DNA of 64,000 bases from Glaciimonas sp. PCH181 (GTDB lineage: Bacteria; Pseudomonadota; Gammaproteobacteria; Burkholderiales; Burkholderiaceae_D): NCBI RefSeq assembly GCF_003056055.1, contig NZ_PYFP01000001.1, forward strand, positions 1,364,001 through 1,428,000. Direction: 5' to 3'. The notes under the pieces were generated by a model. It was not told where the DNA came from. It made no database searches and saw nothing but the letters and a program-made list of their open reading frames with translations. Position numbers and translations under genes: made by a program. Positions 54,675-63,740 of the stretch are shown piece by piece; within the stretch, counting starts at the first letter, position 1, and the number at the start of each line of letters is the position of its first letter.

Positions 54675-55652
54675 CTATGAGGATGCAGGGGGATGCCTAA
54701 ATAGGGCCGAAATTTCGCCGACAATCCCGCGTCTGAAGGCCAGTACGCAAACAATGAAAATCAGACCGGTCGCAATATCCACTGATTGGCCAAGTGTATT
54801 GAACCACTCAATATGGGTCATCCGTGCTAGGAAGCTACAAAAATCACCTAGCTTGTTTTCCAGTGTGATGATAATAATAGCGCCAATGACCGGTCCGACG
54901 AGAGTGCCTAAGCCACCAACAAGTGGCATCAGTACCACCAGACCAGACATGCTCCAGTGGACATCAGTTAACGTTTCGAATCCGATCACGAGCGTCTTGG
55001 TAGATCCCGCCAAGCCTGCCAACGCAGCCGAAAGCACAAACGCGAGCAGCTTATACTTGTTTACGTCGTAGCCGAGGGAAACCGCTCGCGGCTCATTTTC
55101 CTTAATTGCTTTTAATATTTGGCCGAAAGGTGAATGGACGACACGTACGATTAGCCCAAAAGCAGCAACTACAATCGCCAGCACTAGGTAGTACAACACC
55201 ATGTCGTTGGAGAGATCAATTATACCCAGCAACTTGCCACGTGGAACTCCTTGCAATCCGTCCTCTCCTCCAGTGAACGGGGCTTGCAGAAAAACGAAAT
55301 ACAACATCTGCGACAACGCCAAGGTAATCATCGTAAAATAAATGCCCTTCCGCCGTATGGCTAAACTTCCCATCAATAAACCGATGAAAGCGGCAAGACC
55401 TGTTCCTAGGATTATAGATACTTCAAGGGGCAGACCCATGCTTTTGATCGCGTAGCCTGTGATATAGCCAGCACCACCAAAGAAAGCAGCATGGCCGAAT
55501 GATAACAATCCCGTGAAACCAATTAACAGATTAAAGGCACACGCAAACAGCGCAAAGCACATCACCTTCATTAGAAAGACGGGATATAGAAAGAAGGGTG
55601 CGCATACGGCGGCAGCGAGTACGACACCGTACCCGATTTTATTATTCATCAT
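54675..55652 (-). CDS. Branched-chain amino-acid-type ABC transporter permease (LivM)
   Basis: A 325-residue inner-membrane permease with about ten helices. The signature GHAAFFGGAGYITGYAIKSM and KENEPRAVSLGYDVNKYK-LAF, followed by STKTLVIGFETLTDVHWSMS and MPLVGGLGTLVGPVIGA, is the LivM pattern. In a catabolic cluster such HAAT systems often import aromatic acids rather than amino acids. It is 12 bp after livH. GGAG lies 7 nt before the start. Confidence 0.93.
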   Translation of the reverse strand: MMNNKIGYGVVLAAAVCAPFFLYPVFLMKVMCFALFACAFNLLIGFTGLLSFGHAAFFGGAGYITGYAIKSMGLPLEVSIILGTGLAAFIGLLMGSLAIRRKGIYFTMITLALSQMLYFVFLQAPFTGGEDGLQGVPRGKLLGIIDLSNDMVLYYLVLAIVVAAFGLIVRVVHSPFGQILKAIKENEPRAVSLGYDVNKYKLLAFVLSAALAGLAGSTKTLVIGFETLTDVHWSMSGLVVLMPLVGGLGTLVGPVIGAIIIITLENKLGDFCSFLARMTHIEWFNTLGQSVDIATGLIFIVCVLAFRRGIVGEISALFRHPPASS

Positions 55653-55664
55653 GTAATACTCCGA

Positions 55665-56549
55665 TTATTTTTCTTTGCCGAACAAACCAGCCGGACGAAT
55701 GATGAGAACGATCGCCATCACGATAAACACCACGGTCGAAGAAATTTCTGGGTAATACACCCGTGTCAATCCTTCTATTACTCCCAGCGCCAGTCCAGTG
55801 ATGATCGAGCCCATAATCGAACCCATACCTCCTATAACCACGACGGCAAAGACGGTGATGATTAGATTAGATCCCATTAATGGCGAAACCTGGATCACGG
55901 GTGCAGCCAACACACCAGCAAACGCGGCCAGCGCCACACCAAAACCATAAGTCATTGTCACCATCAGTGGCACATTGACGCCGAATGCCTCTACCAGTTT
56001 CGGGTTCTCAGTGCCGGCACGCAGATACGCCCCCAATTTGGTTTTTTCAATTACGAACCAAGTCGAGAAGCACACAACCAGCGAAGCGAACACGACCCAA
56101 GTGCGATAGTTAGGCAGAACCATGAAACCCACGTTAGTGGCGCCAGCCAGGGCATCCGGTGCTGCGTAAGGCTGGCCCGACACACCATAAAACGAACGAA
56201 ACAAACCCTCGATCACGAGTGTAATTCCGAAGGTCAATAATAGGCCGTACAAATGATCTAGTTTATATAACCAACGCAGCATAGTTTTTTCAAATACGAT
56301 ACCAACTATACCAACCAACAACGGTGCCGCAATCAGCATCACCCAATAATTGATCCCGAAGTAATTCAGACCTATCCATGCCAGAAATGCGCCCATCATG
56401 TACAACGCACCATGAGCGAAGTTAATCACATTGAGTAGGCCAAAAATTACGGCGAGTCCGAGCGATAGCATTGCGTAAAACGATCCGTTGACTAGTCCCA
56501 ACAAAAGCTGAGCCCACAATGCTTGCAAAGGTATCCCGAAAATATCCAT
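55665..56549 (-). CDS. Branched-chain amino-acid-type ABC transporter permease (LivH)
   Basis: A 294-residue permease with about eight helices. It shows LGLAVIFGLLNVINFAHGAL and RAGTENPKLVEAFGVNVPL, then VIGGMGSIMGSIITGLALGV, typical for LivH. It pairs with LivM to form the pore. It is 8 bp after livF and 12 bp before livM. Confidence 0.93.
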   Translation of the reverse strand: MDIFGIPLQALWAQLLLGLVNGSFYAMLSLGLAVIFGLLNVINFAHGALYMMGAFLAWIGLNYFGINYWVMLIAAPLLVGIVGIVFEKTMLRWLYKLDHLYGLLLTFGITLVIEGLFRSFYGVSGQPYAAPDALAGATNVGFMVLPNYRTWVVFASLVVCFSTWFVIEKTKLGAYLRAGTENPKLVEAFGVNVPLMVTMTYGFGVALAAFAGVLAAPVIQVSPLMGSNLIITVFAVVVIGGMGSIMGSIITGLALGVIEGLTRVYYPEISSTVVFIVMAIVLIIRPAGLFGKEK

Positions 56550-56557
56550 AGCGATTC

Positions 56558-57268
56558 CTATACTCCTAACAACTCGTTAAGCACTGGCATTTTCGAGCCT
56601 AGTTCCGACGCACTGAAAGATTCCACAATCTGCCCATGCTCCATCACGAGAAAACGATCCGCCAGCGGCGCAGCGAAGCGAAAATTTTGCTCCACCATCA
56701 CAATCGTGTAGCCTTTTGCTTTTAGTGTACGAATCATCCGTGCGAGTGCCTGAACTATAACTGGTGCCAAGCCTTCTGAAATCTCATCAAGCAGCAATAG
56801 ACTAGCGCCGGTACGCAAAATACGTCCCACGGCTAACATCTGCTGCTCTCCACCGGAGAGTCGCGTACCTTGACTTGATTTGCGTTCTGCGAGATTCGGG
56901 AACATGTCGTAAATTTCCGCGATCGACATACACCGATCAGACTTTGATAGGACCGGCGGCAATAGCAAATTTTCTTCGGCTGACAGCGATGAAAAAATAC
57001 CTCGCTCTTCCGGACAGTAACCAATACCTAAATGGGCGATCTTATAAGTGGGCAAATTTATCGTTTCCACCCCATCAATTTTAATTGAGCCTTTGCGTGT
57101 GCCAGTTAGCCCCATGATTGCCCGCAAGGTCGTGGTGCGTCCGGCTCCGTTTCGACCTAACAGGGTGACGACCTCGCCTTGGTTAACGGATAAATTGACG
57201 TTATGTAGAATATGCGACTCGCCGTACCATGCATGGAGATTTTCTATTTCCAGGGCTTTTCTAATCAT
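56558..57268 (-). CDS. HAAT-type ABC transporter ATPase (LivF) with altered Walker A
   Basis: A 236-residue ATPase. The start ATG at 57268 shares one base with the livG stop (TGATG) and has GGAG 7 nt upstream. The Walker A reads GRNGAGRTT: the invariant Lys is replaced by Arg (codon cgc). The signature RLSGGEQQML, Walker B LLLLDEISEGLAP, and H-loop position (MVEQN, with Gln as usual for LivF) are otherwise intact. The R for K change normally cripples ATP binding, so either LivG carries the hydrolysis or the unit is impaired. Confidence 0.92.
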   Translation of the reverse strand: MIRKALEIENLHAWYGESHILHNVNLSVNQGEVVTLLGRNGAGRTTTLRAIMGLTGTRKGSIKIDGVETINLPTYKIAHLGIGYCPEERGIFSSLSAEENLLLPPVLSKSDRCMSIAEIYDMFPNLAERKSSQGTRLSGGEQQMLAVGRILRTGASLLLLDEISEGLAPVIVQALARMIRTLKAKGYTIVMVEQNFRFAAPLADRFLVMEHGQIVESFSASELGSKMPVLNELLGV

Positions 57269-58038
57269 CAATGAGCTCCTTCCAGTGCGCAGGCCGTCGT
57301 TCCCATATACGCCTCCATCACCTTCAAATTAGTTGAAATTTCCTCATAGCGACCTTCCGCCAACACGGCACCTCGTTGGAGTACTGTGATTTTGTCGCAG
57401 ATTCCGGCTACGACACTCATGTTGTGTTCGACCATCAAAATGGTGCGTCCTTTTGATATCTTTTTGATCAACGCTGTTACCCGACTTACATCCTCGTGAC
57501 CCATGCCTTGCGTCGGCTCATCGAGCAACATTAGCTCGGGTTCCATCGCGAGCGTCGTGGCGATTTCCAGCGCCCGTTTGCGGCCATATGGAAGATCGGC
57601 GGCTACTTTATATGCAAAATCGGTGAGATCAACTTCGGACAACAAAGCGATCGCACGATCATCCAGCCTCGATAAACTGCGTTCGCTTTTCCAAAAATGA
57701 AATGAATTGTTCATCGCCCGTTGCAATCCGATTCGCACGTTCTCGATGACTGTAAGGTGGGGAAATATGGCCGAAATTTGAAACGATCTAATGATTCCCT
57801 GCCTGGCAATTTGGGCTGGTTCCGCAAACGTAATGTCAGACCCATTGAACAGGATTTGACCTGAAGTGGGTATCAGAAATTTCGTGAGCAAGTTGAAACA
57901 AGTTGTCTTTCCAGCCCCATTGGGGCCGATCAGTGCATGAATATGGCCGCGTTGAACCTTCAAGTCCACCGCATTGACTGCGGTGAATCCCTTGAAGTCC
58001 TTAGTCAATTTCTTTGCTTCTAAAATGACATCGTCCAT
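57268..58038 (-). CDS. HAAT-type ABC transporter ATPase (LivG)
   Basis: A 256-residue ATPase. The start at 58038 follows GGAGGAGACC; the longer frame to 58098 is not supported. Walker A is GPNGAGKTT (intact), LivG-specific ARQGIIRSFQ follows, then LPYGRKRALEIA in place of the LSGGQ signature, Walker B LMLLDEPTQGM and switch MVEHNM. The modified signature (LPYG) is common in LivG. It is the first gene of the livG-F-H-M set; stop and next start overlap by one base. Confidence 0.92.
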   Translation of the reverse strand: MDDVILEAKKLTKDFKGFTAVNAVDLKVQRGHIHALIGPNGAGKTTCFNLLTKFLIPTSGQILFNGSDITFAEPAQIARQGIIRSFQISAIFPHLTVIENVRIGLQRAMNNSFHFWKSERSLSRLDDRAIALLSEVDLTDFAYKVAADLPYGRKRALEIATTLAMEPELMLLDEPTQGMGHEDVSRVTALIKKISKGRTILMVEHNMSVVAGICDKITVLQRGAVLAEGRYEEISTNLKVMEAYMGTTACALEGAH

Positions 58039-58112
58039 ACGGTCTCCTCCCTTCATATTTATAAACATCCCGCTTCGGGGATATAACATTCTGATCAAAT
58101 TTAATCGGTATA

Positions 58113-58811
58113 TTATTTAAAATGCTTTATGAAGAAATCGACTGTCGACGCAAATGCTTTGGTCGCTTCGGGTTCGCTGTAGGTTTTGCCACCTACACGA
58201 GCAAATGCGTGGTCTGCACCTGGATATTTCTCTATCCTTACATGAGGATTGGGCGATAATTTTCGTTCTAACAGTTCGTTAACTTCTGCTTGCACCCACC
58301 GATCTCGCATAGCCATGTGCAGCAAGAAAGGCCGATGAAGATTCGAAACTTCACGAATATTATGTTCAATGTAAGTGCCGTAATAGGCTACTGCACAGTC
58401 GATATCTGTGCGGCAACACATTAGGTAACACAACTTACCGCCAAGACAATAACCAACTGCACCCACCTTGCCATTGGACTCTTTAAGCGATTTCAGATAA
58501 ATCGCCGTATCTTCCATATCCTGCACACCAAGGTCATAATCAAAATCGTAGTAGAGATCAAACGCCTTATTGATATCCTCCTGATTGCCGTCTGACAACT
58601 CGACTCCCGGCTCCTGCCGCCAAAATAGATCTGGGACGAGACAAATAAATCCTGCTTCGGCAAATTCATGTGCATGGTGACGCATGGTGTCATTGACGCC
58701 CCAGATCTCCATAATCGCGATGACGGCTCCCTTCGGAGGCCCATCTGGAATTGCCAAATAAGCGCCCATATTGCCATCTCTAAGCGGCACTATAATGTTT
58801 TCTGTTCTCAT
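58113..58811 (-). CDS. Dienelactone hydrolase family protein
   Basis: A 232-residue alpha/beta hydrolase of the carboxymethylenebutenolidase type. The nucleophile is Cys122 (VGYCLGGKLCY), Glu35 in IMEIWGVND is the conserved partner, and Asp (AMRDRW) and His (PGADHAFARV) complete the triad. The start at 58811 has AAGGAGAT upstream. Such enzymes open lactones formed after ring cleavage (4-carboxymethylenebut-2-en-4-olide). It directly precedes livG (about 75 bp). It fits a role in ring-cleavage product handling. Confidence 0.92.
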   Translation of the reverse strand: MRTENIIVPLRDGNMGAYLAIPDGPPKGAVIAIMEIWGVNDTMRHHAHEFAEAGFICLVPDLFWRQEPGVELSDGNQEDINKAFDLYYDFDYDLGVQDMEDTAIYLKSLKESNGKVGAVGYCLGGKLCYLMCCRTDIDCAVAYYGTYIEHNIREVSNLHRPFLLHMAMRDRWVQAEVNELLERKLSPNPHVRIEKYPGADHAFARVGGKTYSEPEATKAFASTVDFFIKHFK

Positions 58812-58854
58812 CACTATCTCCTTAATGTGCAACTAATTATCGCGGGCTGCGACC

Positions 58855-59649
58855 TTACGTTTGTGATTCCGACAGACGCTTTACCGCCCTCTCGATCAGG
58901 TCACGATGCTCATCGGTGGAATGTGCAAGCGCCTGGAATGCCCCTGACATCTCGAGAATCGTTTCAAGGCGACTCCACTGTGCTTCACGCATTAACCGCT
59001 TTGCCATGCGGAGTGCATGACCAGGGTTGGCTGCAATACGTTGGGCTAGTGCCACCGCTTCAGAAAGCAATTGATCCGGCGGTACAACTTTCGATACCAA
59101 GCCACACGCGAGTGCCTCGCTGGCATTGATCGTATCGCCAGTGAAGGTCAATTCAGCTGCCTTGCTTACACCGATGATTCGTTGCAAAAGCCACGCGCCG
59201 CCATCACCAGGAATGATGCCTATCTTGACGAAACTTTCTGCAAATGTGGCTCTCTCGCTGGCGATGCGCATATCACACATACAAGCAAGATCAAGCCCCG
59301 CACCAATCGCTGGTCCGTTAATAGCTGCAATGACGGGCACTTCCAGATTGTAAAGCGACAACGGAATGCGATGAATTCCATCTTTGTAGATATATCTCTC
59401 ATCGATAGGACGTGCAGACGGATCAAGTGCACGTACGAGCATCGCTTTAATATTTCCACCAGCACAAAAAACTTTGCCCGCTCCAGTCAACACGACCGCA
59501 CGTATGGAGCGATCTAATTGAATCCGTTTGCAAACCGCTTCTATACCCCCAAATTCTGTCTCCGATGACAAGGTGTTACGCGTTTCCGGCGAGTTAAGCG
59601 TAACGATTGCAACGCCATTGGCCTCTTCGTATTTTATAAAATCATTCAT
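58855..59649 (-). CDS. Enoyl-CoA hydratase/isomerase family protein
   Basis: A 264-residue crotonase. Substrate-binding and oxyanion-hole regions are FCAGGNIKAML and INGPAIGAGLDLACMCDMRI. The first catalytic Glu is in FAESFVKIG; the second position is in IPGDGGAWLL, with Asp where many hydratases have Glu, as in several crotonase subgroups. It could hydrate an enoyl-CoA made by the CoA transferase next door (32 bp upstream). GGAG precedes the ATG. Confidence 0.92.
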   Translation of the reverse strand: MNDFIKYEEANGVAIVTLNSPETRNTLSSETEFGGIEAVCKRIQLDRSIRAVVLTGAGKVFCAGGNIKAMLVRALDPSARPIDERYIYKDGIHRIPLSLYNLEVPVIAAINGPAIGAGLDLACMCDMRIASERATFAESFVKIGIIPGDGGAWLLQRIIGVSKAAELTFTGDTINASEALACGLVSKVVPPDQLLSEAVALAQRIAANPGHALRMAKRLMREAQWSRLETILEMSGAFQALAHSTDEHRDLIERAVKRLSESQT

Positions 59650-59681
59650 GATTTTCTCCAGTTACTTTTCATGGCGGTACT

Positions 59682-60902
59682 TTAAATAATTCCACGCGCG
59701 GCAAGTAAGGCAATTTCGCAGCTCTCCATGCCGAGCTCTTTCAGCACGCTATTTGTGTGCTGTCCGAGTGTCGGCGGTGCCGAGCGATATTCGACAGGGG
59801 TTTCAGATAAGCGAATTGGATTTGCAACCGACGGCACCATACCTGCCAGTGGATGGGGTAACTCAATTTGCATTCCTCGCGCCTTTACATGCGGATCGTC
59901 GAACACGTCCTGCAACGTATTGATCGGTCCGCAAGGAACACCAACTTGTTCCAGCAACGCTACCCATTCTTTAGTCGTGCGCATTACGGTCTCTTGTCGC
60001 AGCAATGGGATCAACTTTTCACGATTAACCACGCGCGCCTTGTTATCAGCAAATCGTTCATCTTTCGCCCATTCTGGATGACCCACCGCATCGCACAATT
60101 TGGCAAATTGAGCATTGTTACCCACGGCCAAAATCATATCGCCGTCTGCCGTCGGAAAATCCTGATAGGGGACAATGTTCGGATGGGCATTTCCCATCCG
60201 CTTGGGTGCCACACCGGTTATCAGGAAATTCATGTTCTGATTTGCGAGAGCTGCGATCTGCACGTCGAGTAAAGCCATGTCGATGTGCTGCCCAATCCCG
60301 GTGATATCACGATACGTAAGAGCTGCTAATATCGCGACGGTTGAATAGAGGCCAGTGAGAATATCGGTCAGAGCAACGCCCACCTTCTGGGGACCAGCTC
60401 CCGGATCTCCTTCCTTGCCCCCGGTGATGCTCATTAATCCACCCATCCCCTGAATGAGAAAATCATAACCGGGGCGTGGCGAGTATGGGCCGGTTTGTCC
60501 GAAACCAGTTATGGAGCAATATATAAGTTTAGAGTTAATTGCCTTGAGAGATTCGTAATCAAGGCCATACTGCTTGAGTCCACCGACTTTGAAATTTTCA
60601 ATCACGACATCAACATTTTTTGCGAGCTGACGCACAATCTCCTGCCCCTCAGGTGCAGTTATGTCTATGGTTACTGATTTTTTATTACGGTTCGCACTAA
60701 GAAAGTACGCCGCCTCAGACGTTTCGTTACCCGAACCATCGTTTAAATAAGGCGGGCCCCATGAACGCGTATCATCGCCTACTTTTGGCCTTTCAATTTT
60801 GGTTACGTCTGCACCAAGGTCGGCAAGCGTTTGGCCGACCCACGGTCCGGCCAGTACACGTGATAGATCAAGGACACGTAAATGCGAAAGTGCTCCAGAC
60901 AT
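59682..60902 (-). CDS. CaiB/BaiF (class III) CoA transferase
   Basis: A 406-residue enzyme that moves CoA between acids. It begins with LRVLDLSRVLAGPWVGQTLA and has RPGYDFLIQGMGGLMSITG and the catalytic Asp in IDMALLDVQIAAL, plus GCP-like GVPCGPINTLQDVFDDPHVK. It would activate a carboxylic acid for the hydratase. It shares direction and close spacing with the hydratase and hydrolase genes. AAAGGATTG lies before the start. Confidence 0.93.
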   Translation of the reverse strand: MSGALSHLRVLDLSRVLAGPWVGQTLADLGADVTKIERPKVGDDTRSWGPPYLNDGSGNETSEAAYFLSANRNKKSVTIDITAPEGQEIVRQLAKNVDVVIENFKVGGLKQYGLDYESLKAINSKLIYCSITGFGQTGPYSPRPGYDFLIQGMGGLMSITGGKEGDPGAGPQKVGVALTDILTGLYSTVAILAALTYRDITGIGQHIDMALLDVQIAALANQNMNFLITGVAPKRMGNAHPNIVPYQDFPTADGDMILAVGNNAQFAKLCDAVGHPEWAKDERFADNKARVVNREKLIPLLRQETVMRTTKEWVALLEQVGVPCGPINTLQDVFDDPHVKARGMQIELPHPLAGMVPSVANPIRLSETPVEYRSAPPTLGQHTNSVLKELGMESCEIALLAARGII

Positions 60903-61065
60903 TATTACAATCCTTTTGCTAATGACGACATATTCTTTGGAAGCTGAATTAGGTCTATGATGATGTCGTTAAAAATACCAACACATTGCAGTCGTGAATT
61001 TTTGTGTAGAATCAACGCTGCCCTGGCTTATAGCCTCGACTAGTGCGTTATTGGCATATAAGTTT

Positions 61066-62418
61066 CTAATGCGCCGGCACCTCCTCCTCATCTATTTCTT
61101 CAAGCAGTACGCCCTTTGTTTCGATGCCGATAAGGTATAGTGCTATTGCGGCGAGAAGGTAGGTCAAAGCAAATGTATGGAGTACGTACTTACCAAGATT
61201 GTTAGCCAGCATGTAGCCGATCACCGCCGGTGCAAGGAAGGAACCGATTCTACCGATCCCAAAGAACCACCCGACTGCGGTCGCGCGAATACGGGTGGGA
61301 TATAGTTCAGCCGCATAAACGGCGCTTGCACCAAATACGCCTGGATTAACCCAGCCGACAAAAGCGATTGCTACAACCATCCACATGCCATTCGCAGTTG
61401 CAAACCAAAGGTGAAAGGCAGCCCCAACAAAATAATAGAAAAACAATACTGGCCGGCGTCCGTATCGGTCAATTAAAAATGCGCATACGGAATAACCGGC
61501 AACGGCAAAAATGGCTTGAATTAATTGAAACCCGATTGCTTGACTCAATGAGAAGCCACGCTGGGTCAGGATCGTTGGCAACATAAATAAGATGCCGTTA
61601 GAGGACCATAAAAAGCAAAAAGAAACGATCCACAGCAATATCGTACGCCGGCGATGTTCTGGCGCGAGCAGATCCAAAAAAGTTACGCCTGGATTGTTTG
61701 AAATTGTTTCTTCAAGGTTGGTATTTTTCACAAGCGGCTTAGTACCATTTACGATGGGACTGGACGCATTGGAATCCAGCGCAGACTCTGTGATGATATC
61801 AACCGTACGTTGCGCTTCCGCTACTCTCCCTCTGCTAAGCAAATAACGAACAGACTCCGGCATGTGACGGCGAACGAAATACAGCAAAGCTGCCGGTATG
61901 ATGCCAATAACAAACAGTGGCCGCCAACCATAGGTAGGAACAATCGCCAAACTTAGCAGTGCAGAGATGACTAGGCCAAGCGGAAATGCCGCCATCATTA
62001 ACCCGGTTGCACGACCTCGTACGCTGCTTGGCATGAATTCAGAAACAAGAGTAGTGGCGACGGGGACTTCCCCGCCAAGACCGAAGTTCGATCCAAACCG
62101 TGCGATGCCAAGTGTGGCCAAGTTCCAAGACGCTGCAGTGAGACCGGTAAACACCGCGAAGATGCCGACCGTAGCTTTAAATGCAGTTCGTCTACCAATA
62201 TAGTCCGAAATGGTGCCCCAAAAGAGCGCTCCCAAGAAAGCGCCGACCAGTCCGAGAGTTGCCAGCATTCCAGCTTGTGCTGGATCCAGATGGAACTCCT
62301 TCGATAGGGATGGAAGTGCTGTCCCGAACATCGCAAAGTCGACTGCATCGAATAGAACCCCAAAAAATGCAACCGCGACTAAATTACGGTGCCATCGAGA
62401 GAATGGTAATCGATCCAA
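61066..62418 (-). CDS. MFS transporter, aromatic-acid/niacin-type
   Basis: A 450-residue MFS protein with 12 helices. N-terminal LDRLPFSRWHRN, the D-x-x-D-like FDAVDFAMFG in helix 1 and GLVGAFLGALFWGTISDYIGRR in the loop 2-3 region are typical for AAHS/NiaP-like carriers of aromatic acids. The TTG used as start lacks the usual 10-15 leading residues. The reading frame continues upstream as IATLVELSEALVYR to an ATA at 62460, which has GGAG 5 nt before it. So the true start may be this non-standard codon, or there is a base error. Probably imports the island substrate. Confidence 0.87.
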   Translation of the reverse strand: MDRLPFSRWHRNLVAVAFFGVLFDAVDFAMFGTALPSLSKEFHLDPAQAGMLATLGLVGAFLGALFWGTISDYIGRRTAFKATVGIFAVFTGLTAASWNLATLGIARFGSNFGLGGEVPVATTLVSEFMPSSVRGRATGLMMAAFPLGLVISALLSLAIVPTYGWRPLFVIGIIPAALLYFVRRHMPESVRYLLSRGRVAEAQRTVDIITESALDSNASSPIVNGTKPLVKNTNLEETISNNPGVTFLDLLAPEHRRRTILLWIVSFCFLWSSNGILFMLPTILTQRGFSLSQAIGFQLIQAIFAVAGYSVCAFLIDRYGRRPVLFFYYFVGAAFHLWFATANGMWMVVAIAFVGWVNPGVFGASAVYAAELYPTRIRATAVGWFFGIGRIGSFLAPAVIGYMLANNLGKYVLHTFALTYLLAAIALYLIGIETKGVLLEEIDEEEVPAH

Positions 62419-62666
62419 ACGGTAAACGAGCGCTTCCGAAAGTTCTACGAGCGTAGCTATGATGACTCCTAAATTATTTTAATTGGACGCTTCTGTGCTG
62501 TGCTATCCAGATTGCTCAAATAACGGACGATAGGTAACTAGCCGATACATAACATCTGACGAAGGTTGTAATAAGACTCCGACATTAATCACTCTCTCAA
62601 TCCAATTTTTTAATATTTTCCGAGAGAGCGCTTAGTGCGTCCGTACTTATTTCTGATAGCAGTCAA

Positions 62667-63671
62667 CTAATCATTGACGCTTAAGACGACACGATTCCTT
62701 AACATTCCAAGTCCATCAACTTCAGTTTCGACAATGTCGCCAGCTTTCAAGAAAGTTCCAGTACTCTGGCCGACTCCACCGATCGTACCCGTCATAAAGA
62801 TATCCCCTGAGTGGAGCGTCATCATCTCGGAAACATATTCAATTTGCTCTTCTAAAGAGAAAATCATATCGTCCGTATTACCGTTCTGTTTGGTTTCTCC
62901 ATTTACTTTCAAAGAAATATGGAGATTAGAATAATTAGGCACGAATTCGCGAGGAACAAAAAAAGGGCCCATTGGAGCGAATGTATCGAAAGACTTTGAG
63001 GCAAACCAATCAGAGCGGAAATTCGGACGATCTGCGCGCCATAATAAGTCACGACAAGTGACATCATTTGCGGTCATGAACCCGGCAACATGCAGCATTG
63101 ACTGGGCGGCTTTGATCCGTTTTCCGGGTCTCCCAATCGCCACAGCGACTTCAGCTTCCCAGTCAATCTGATGCTCACCGGACGGCAACACGATATCGTC
63201 ATATGCGCCAATTAGTGCGCTGGGAGCTTTCAGAAAAAAATACGGTTTTGCGGTACTTTTATCACCGGCAAAAATTTTGGTCTTGTCCACGTTTCCAGCT
63301 GCCTGAGTATAGTTACTCATTTCGGCTACATGCTCTCGGTAGTTTGCTGCCGAATTCAGCATTTTTGAGGGCTTTTCGATAGGCGGTCGTACGCGCAGTG
63401 AAGACAGATCGTAGACCGACTCCTTTAGCCGATCTGATGCTATATCTTCACTCCCGATAAATGCTTCCATTGCCTGGAGAACTGCGAAATTATTATCCCA
63501 GTCTTGAAGCAAATTGCTGATGCTATCTGCTGCGGACAAGGTTCCCGTCAGGTTGAAGCTGGAGTCTCTGTAATGGGCATGGACGATGGAAATAGCAACG
63601 ACCTTCTTTCCCAAGACCATTCCCACGAATGCATCGCTATTCTGATCAGAAAATGTGCCGAGTTTGAACAT
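62667..63671 (-). CDS. Fumarylacetoacetate hydrolase-family protein
   Basis: A 334-residue metal-dependent hydrolase/isomerase. Metal-binding acids and catalytic motifs appear in QIDWEAEVAVAIGRPGKRI, NDVTCRDLLWRAD, SKSFDTFAPMGPFF and GDIFMTGTIGGVGQ. This group hydrolyses or decarboxylates ring-cleavage products (acylpyruvates, oxalocrotonates, 2-hydroxyhepta-dienedioates). The start follows CGGAGGG. It is the second gene after the binding-protein gene at the window edge. It supports a ring-cleavage pathway. Confidence 0.93.
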   Translation of the reverse strand: MFKLGTFSDQNSDAFVGMVLGKKVVAISIVHAHYRDSSFNLTGTLSAADSISNLLQDWDNNFAVLQAMEAFIGSEDIASDRLKESVYDLSSLRVRPPIEKPSKMLNSAANYREHVAEMSNYTQAAGNVDKTKIFAGDKSTAKPYFFLKAPSALIGAYDDIVLPSGEHQIDWEAEVAVAIGRPGKRIKAAQSMLHVAGFMTANDVTCRDLLWRADRPNFRSDWFASKSFDTFAPMGPFFVPREFVPNYSNLHISLKVNGETKQNGNTDDMIFSLEEQIEYVSEMMTLHSGDIFMTGTIGGVGQSTGTFLKAGDIVETEVDGLGMLRNRVVLSVND

Positions 63672-63740
63672 TTATAACCCTCCGATGCTATTGCTGGATT
63701 TTAGTTTTCTAACGATTGATTTGTGTCTAAATACTTCGAA

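Noticed and set aside
62592..62628. CTCTCTC / GAGAGAG inverted repeat after the FAH-family gene
   Set aside because: The stem is only 7 bp with a loop of about 23 nt and no clear U-run, so it was not called a terminator.
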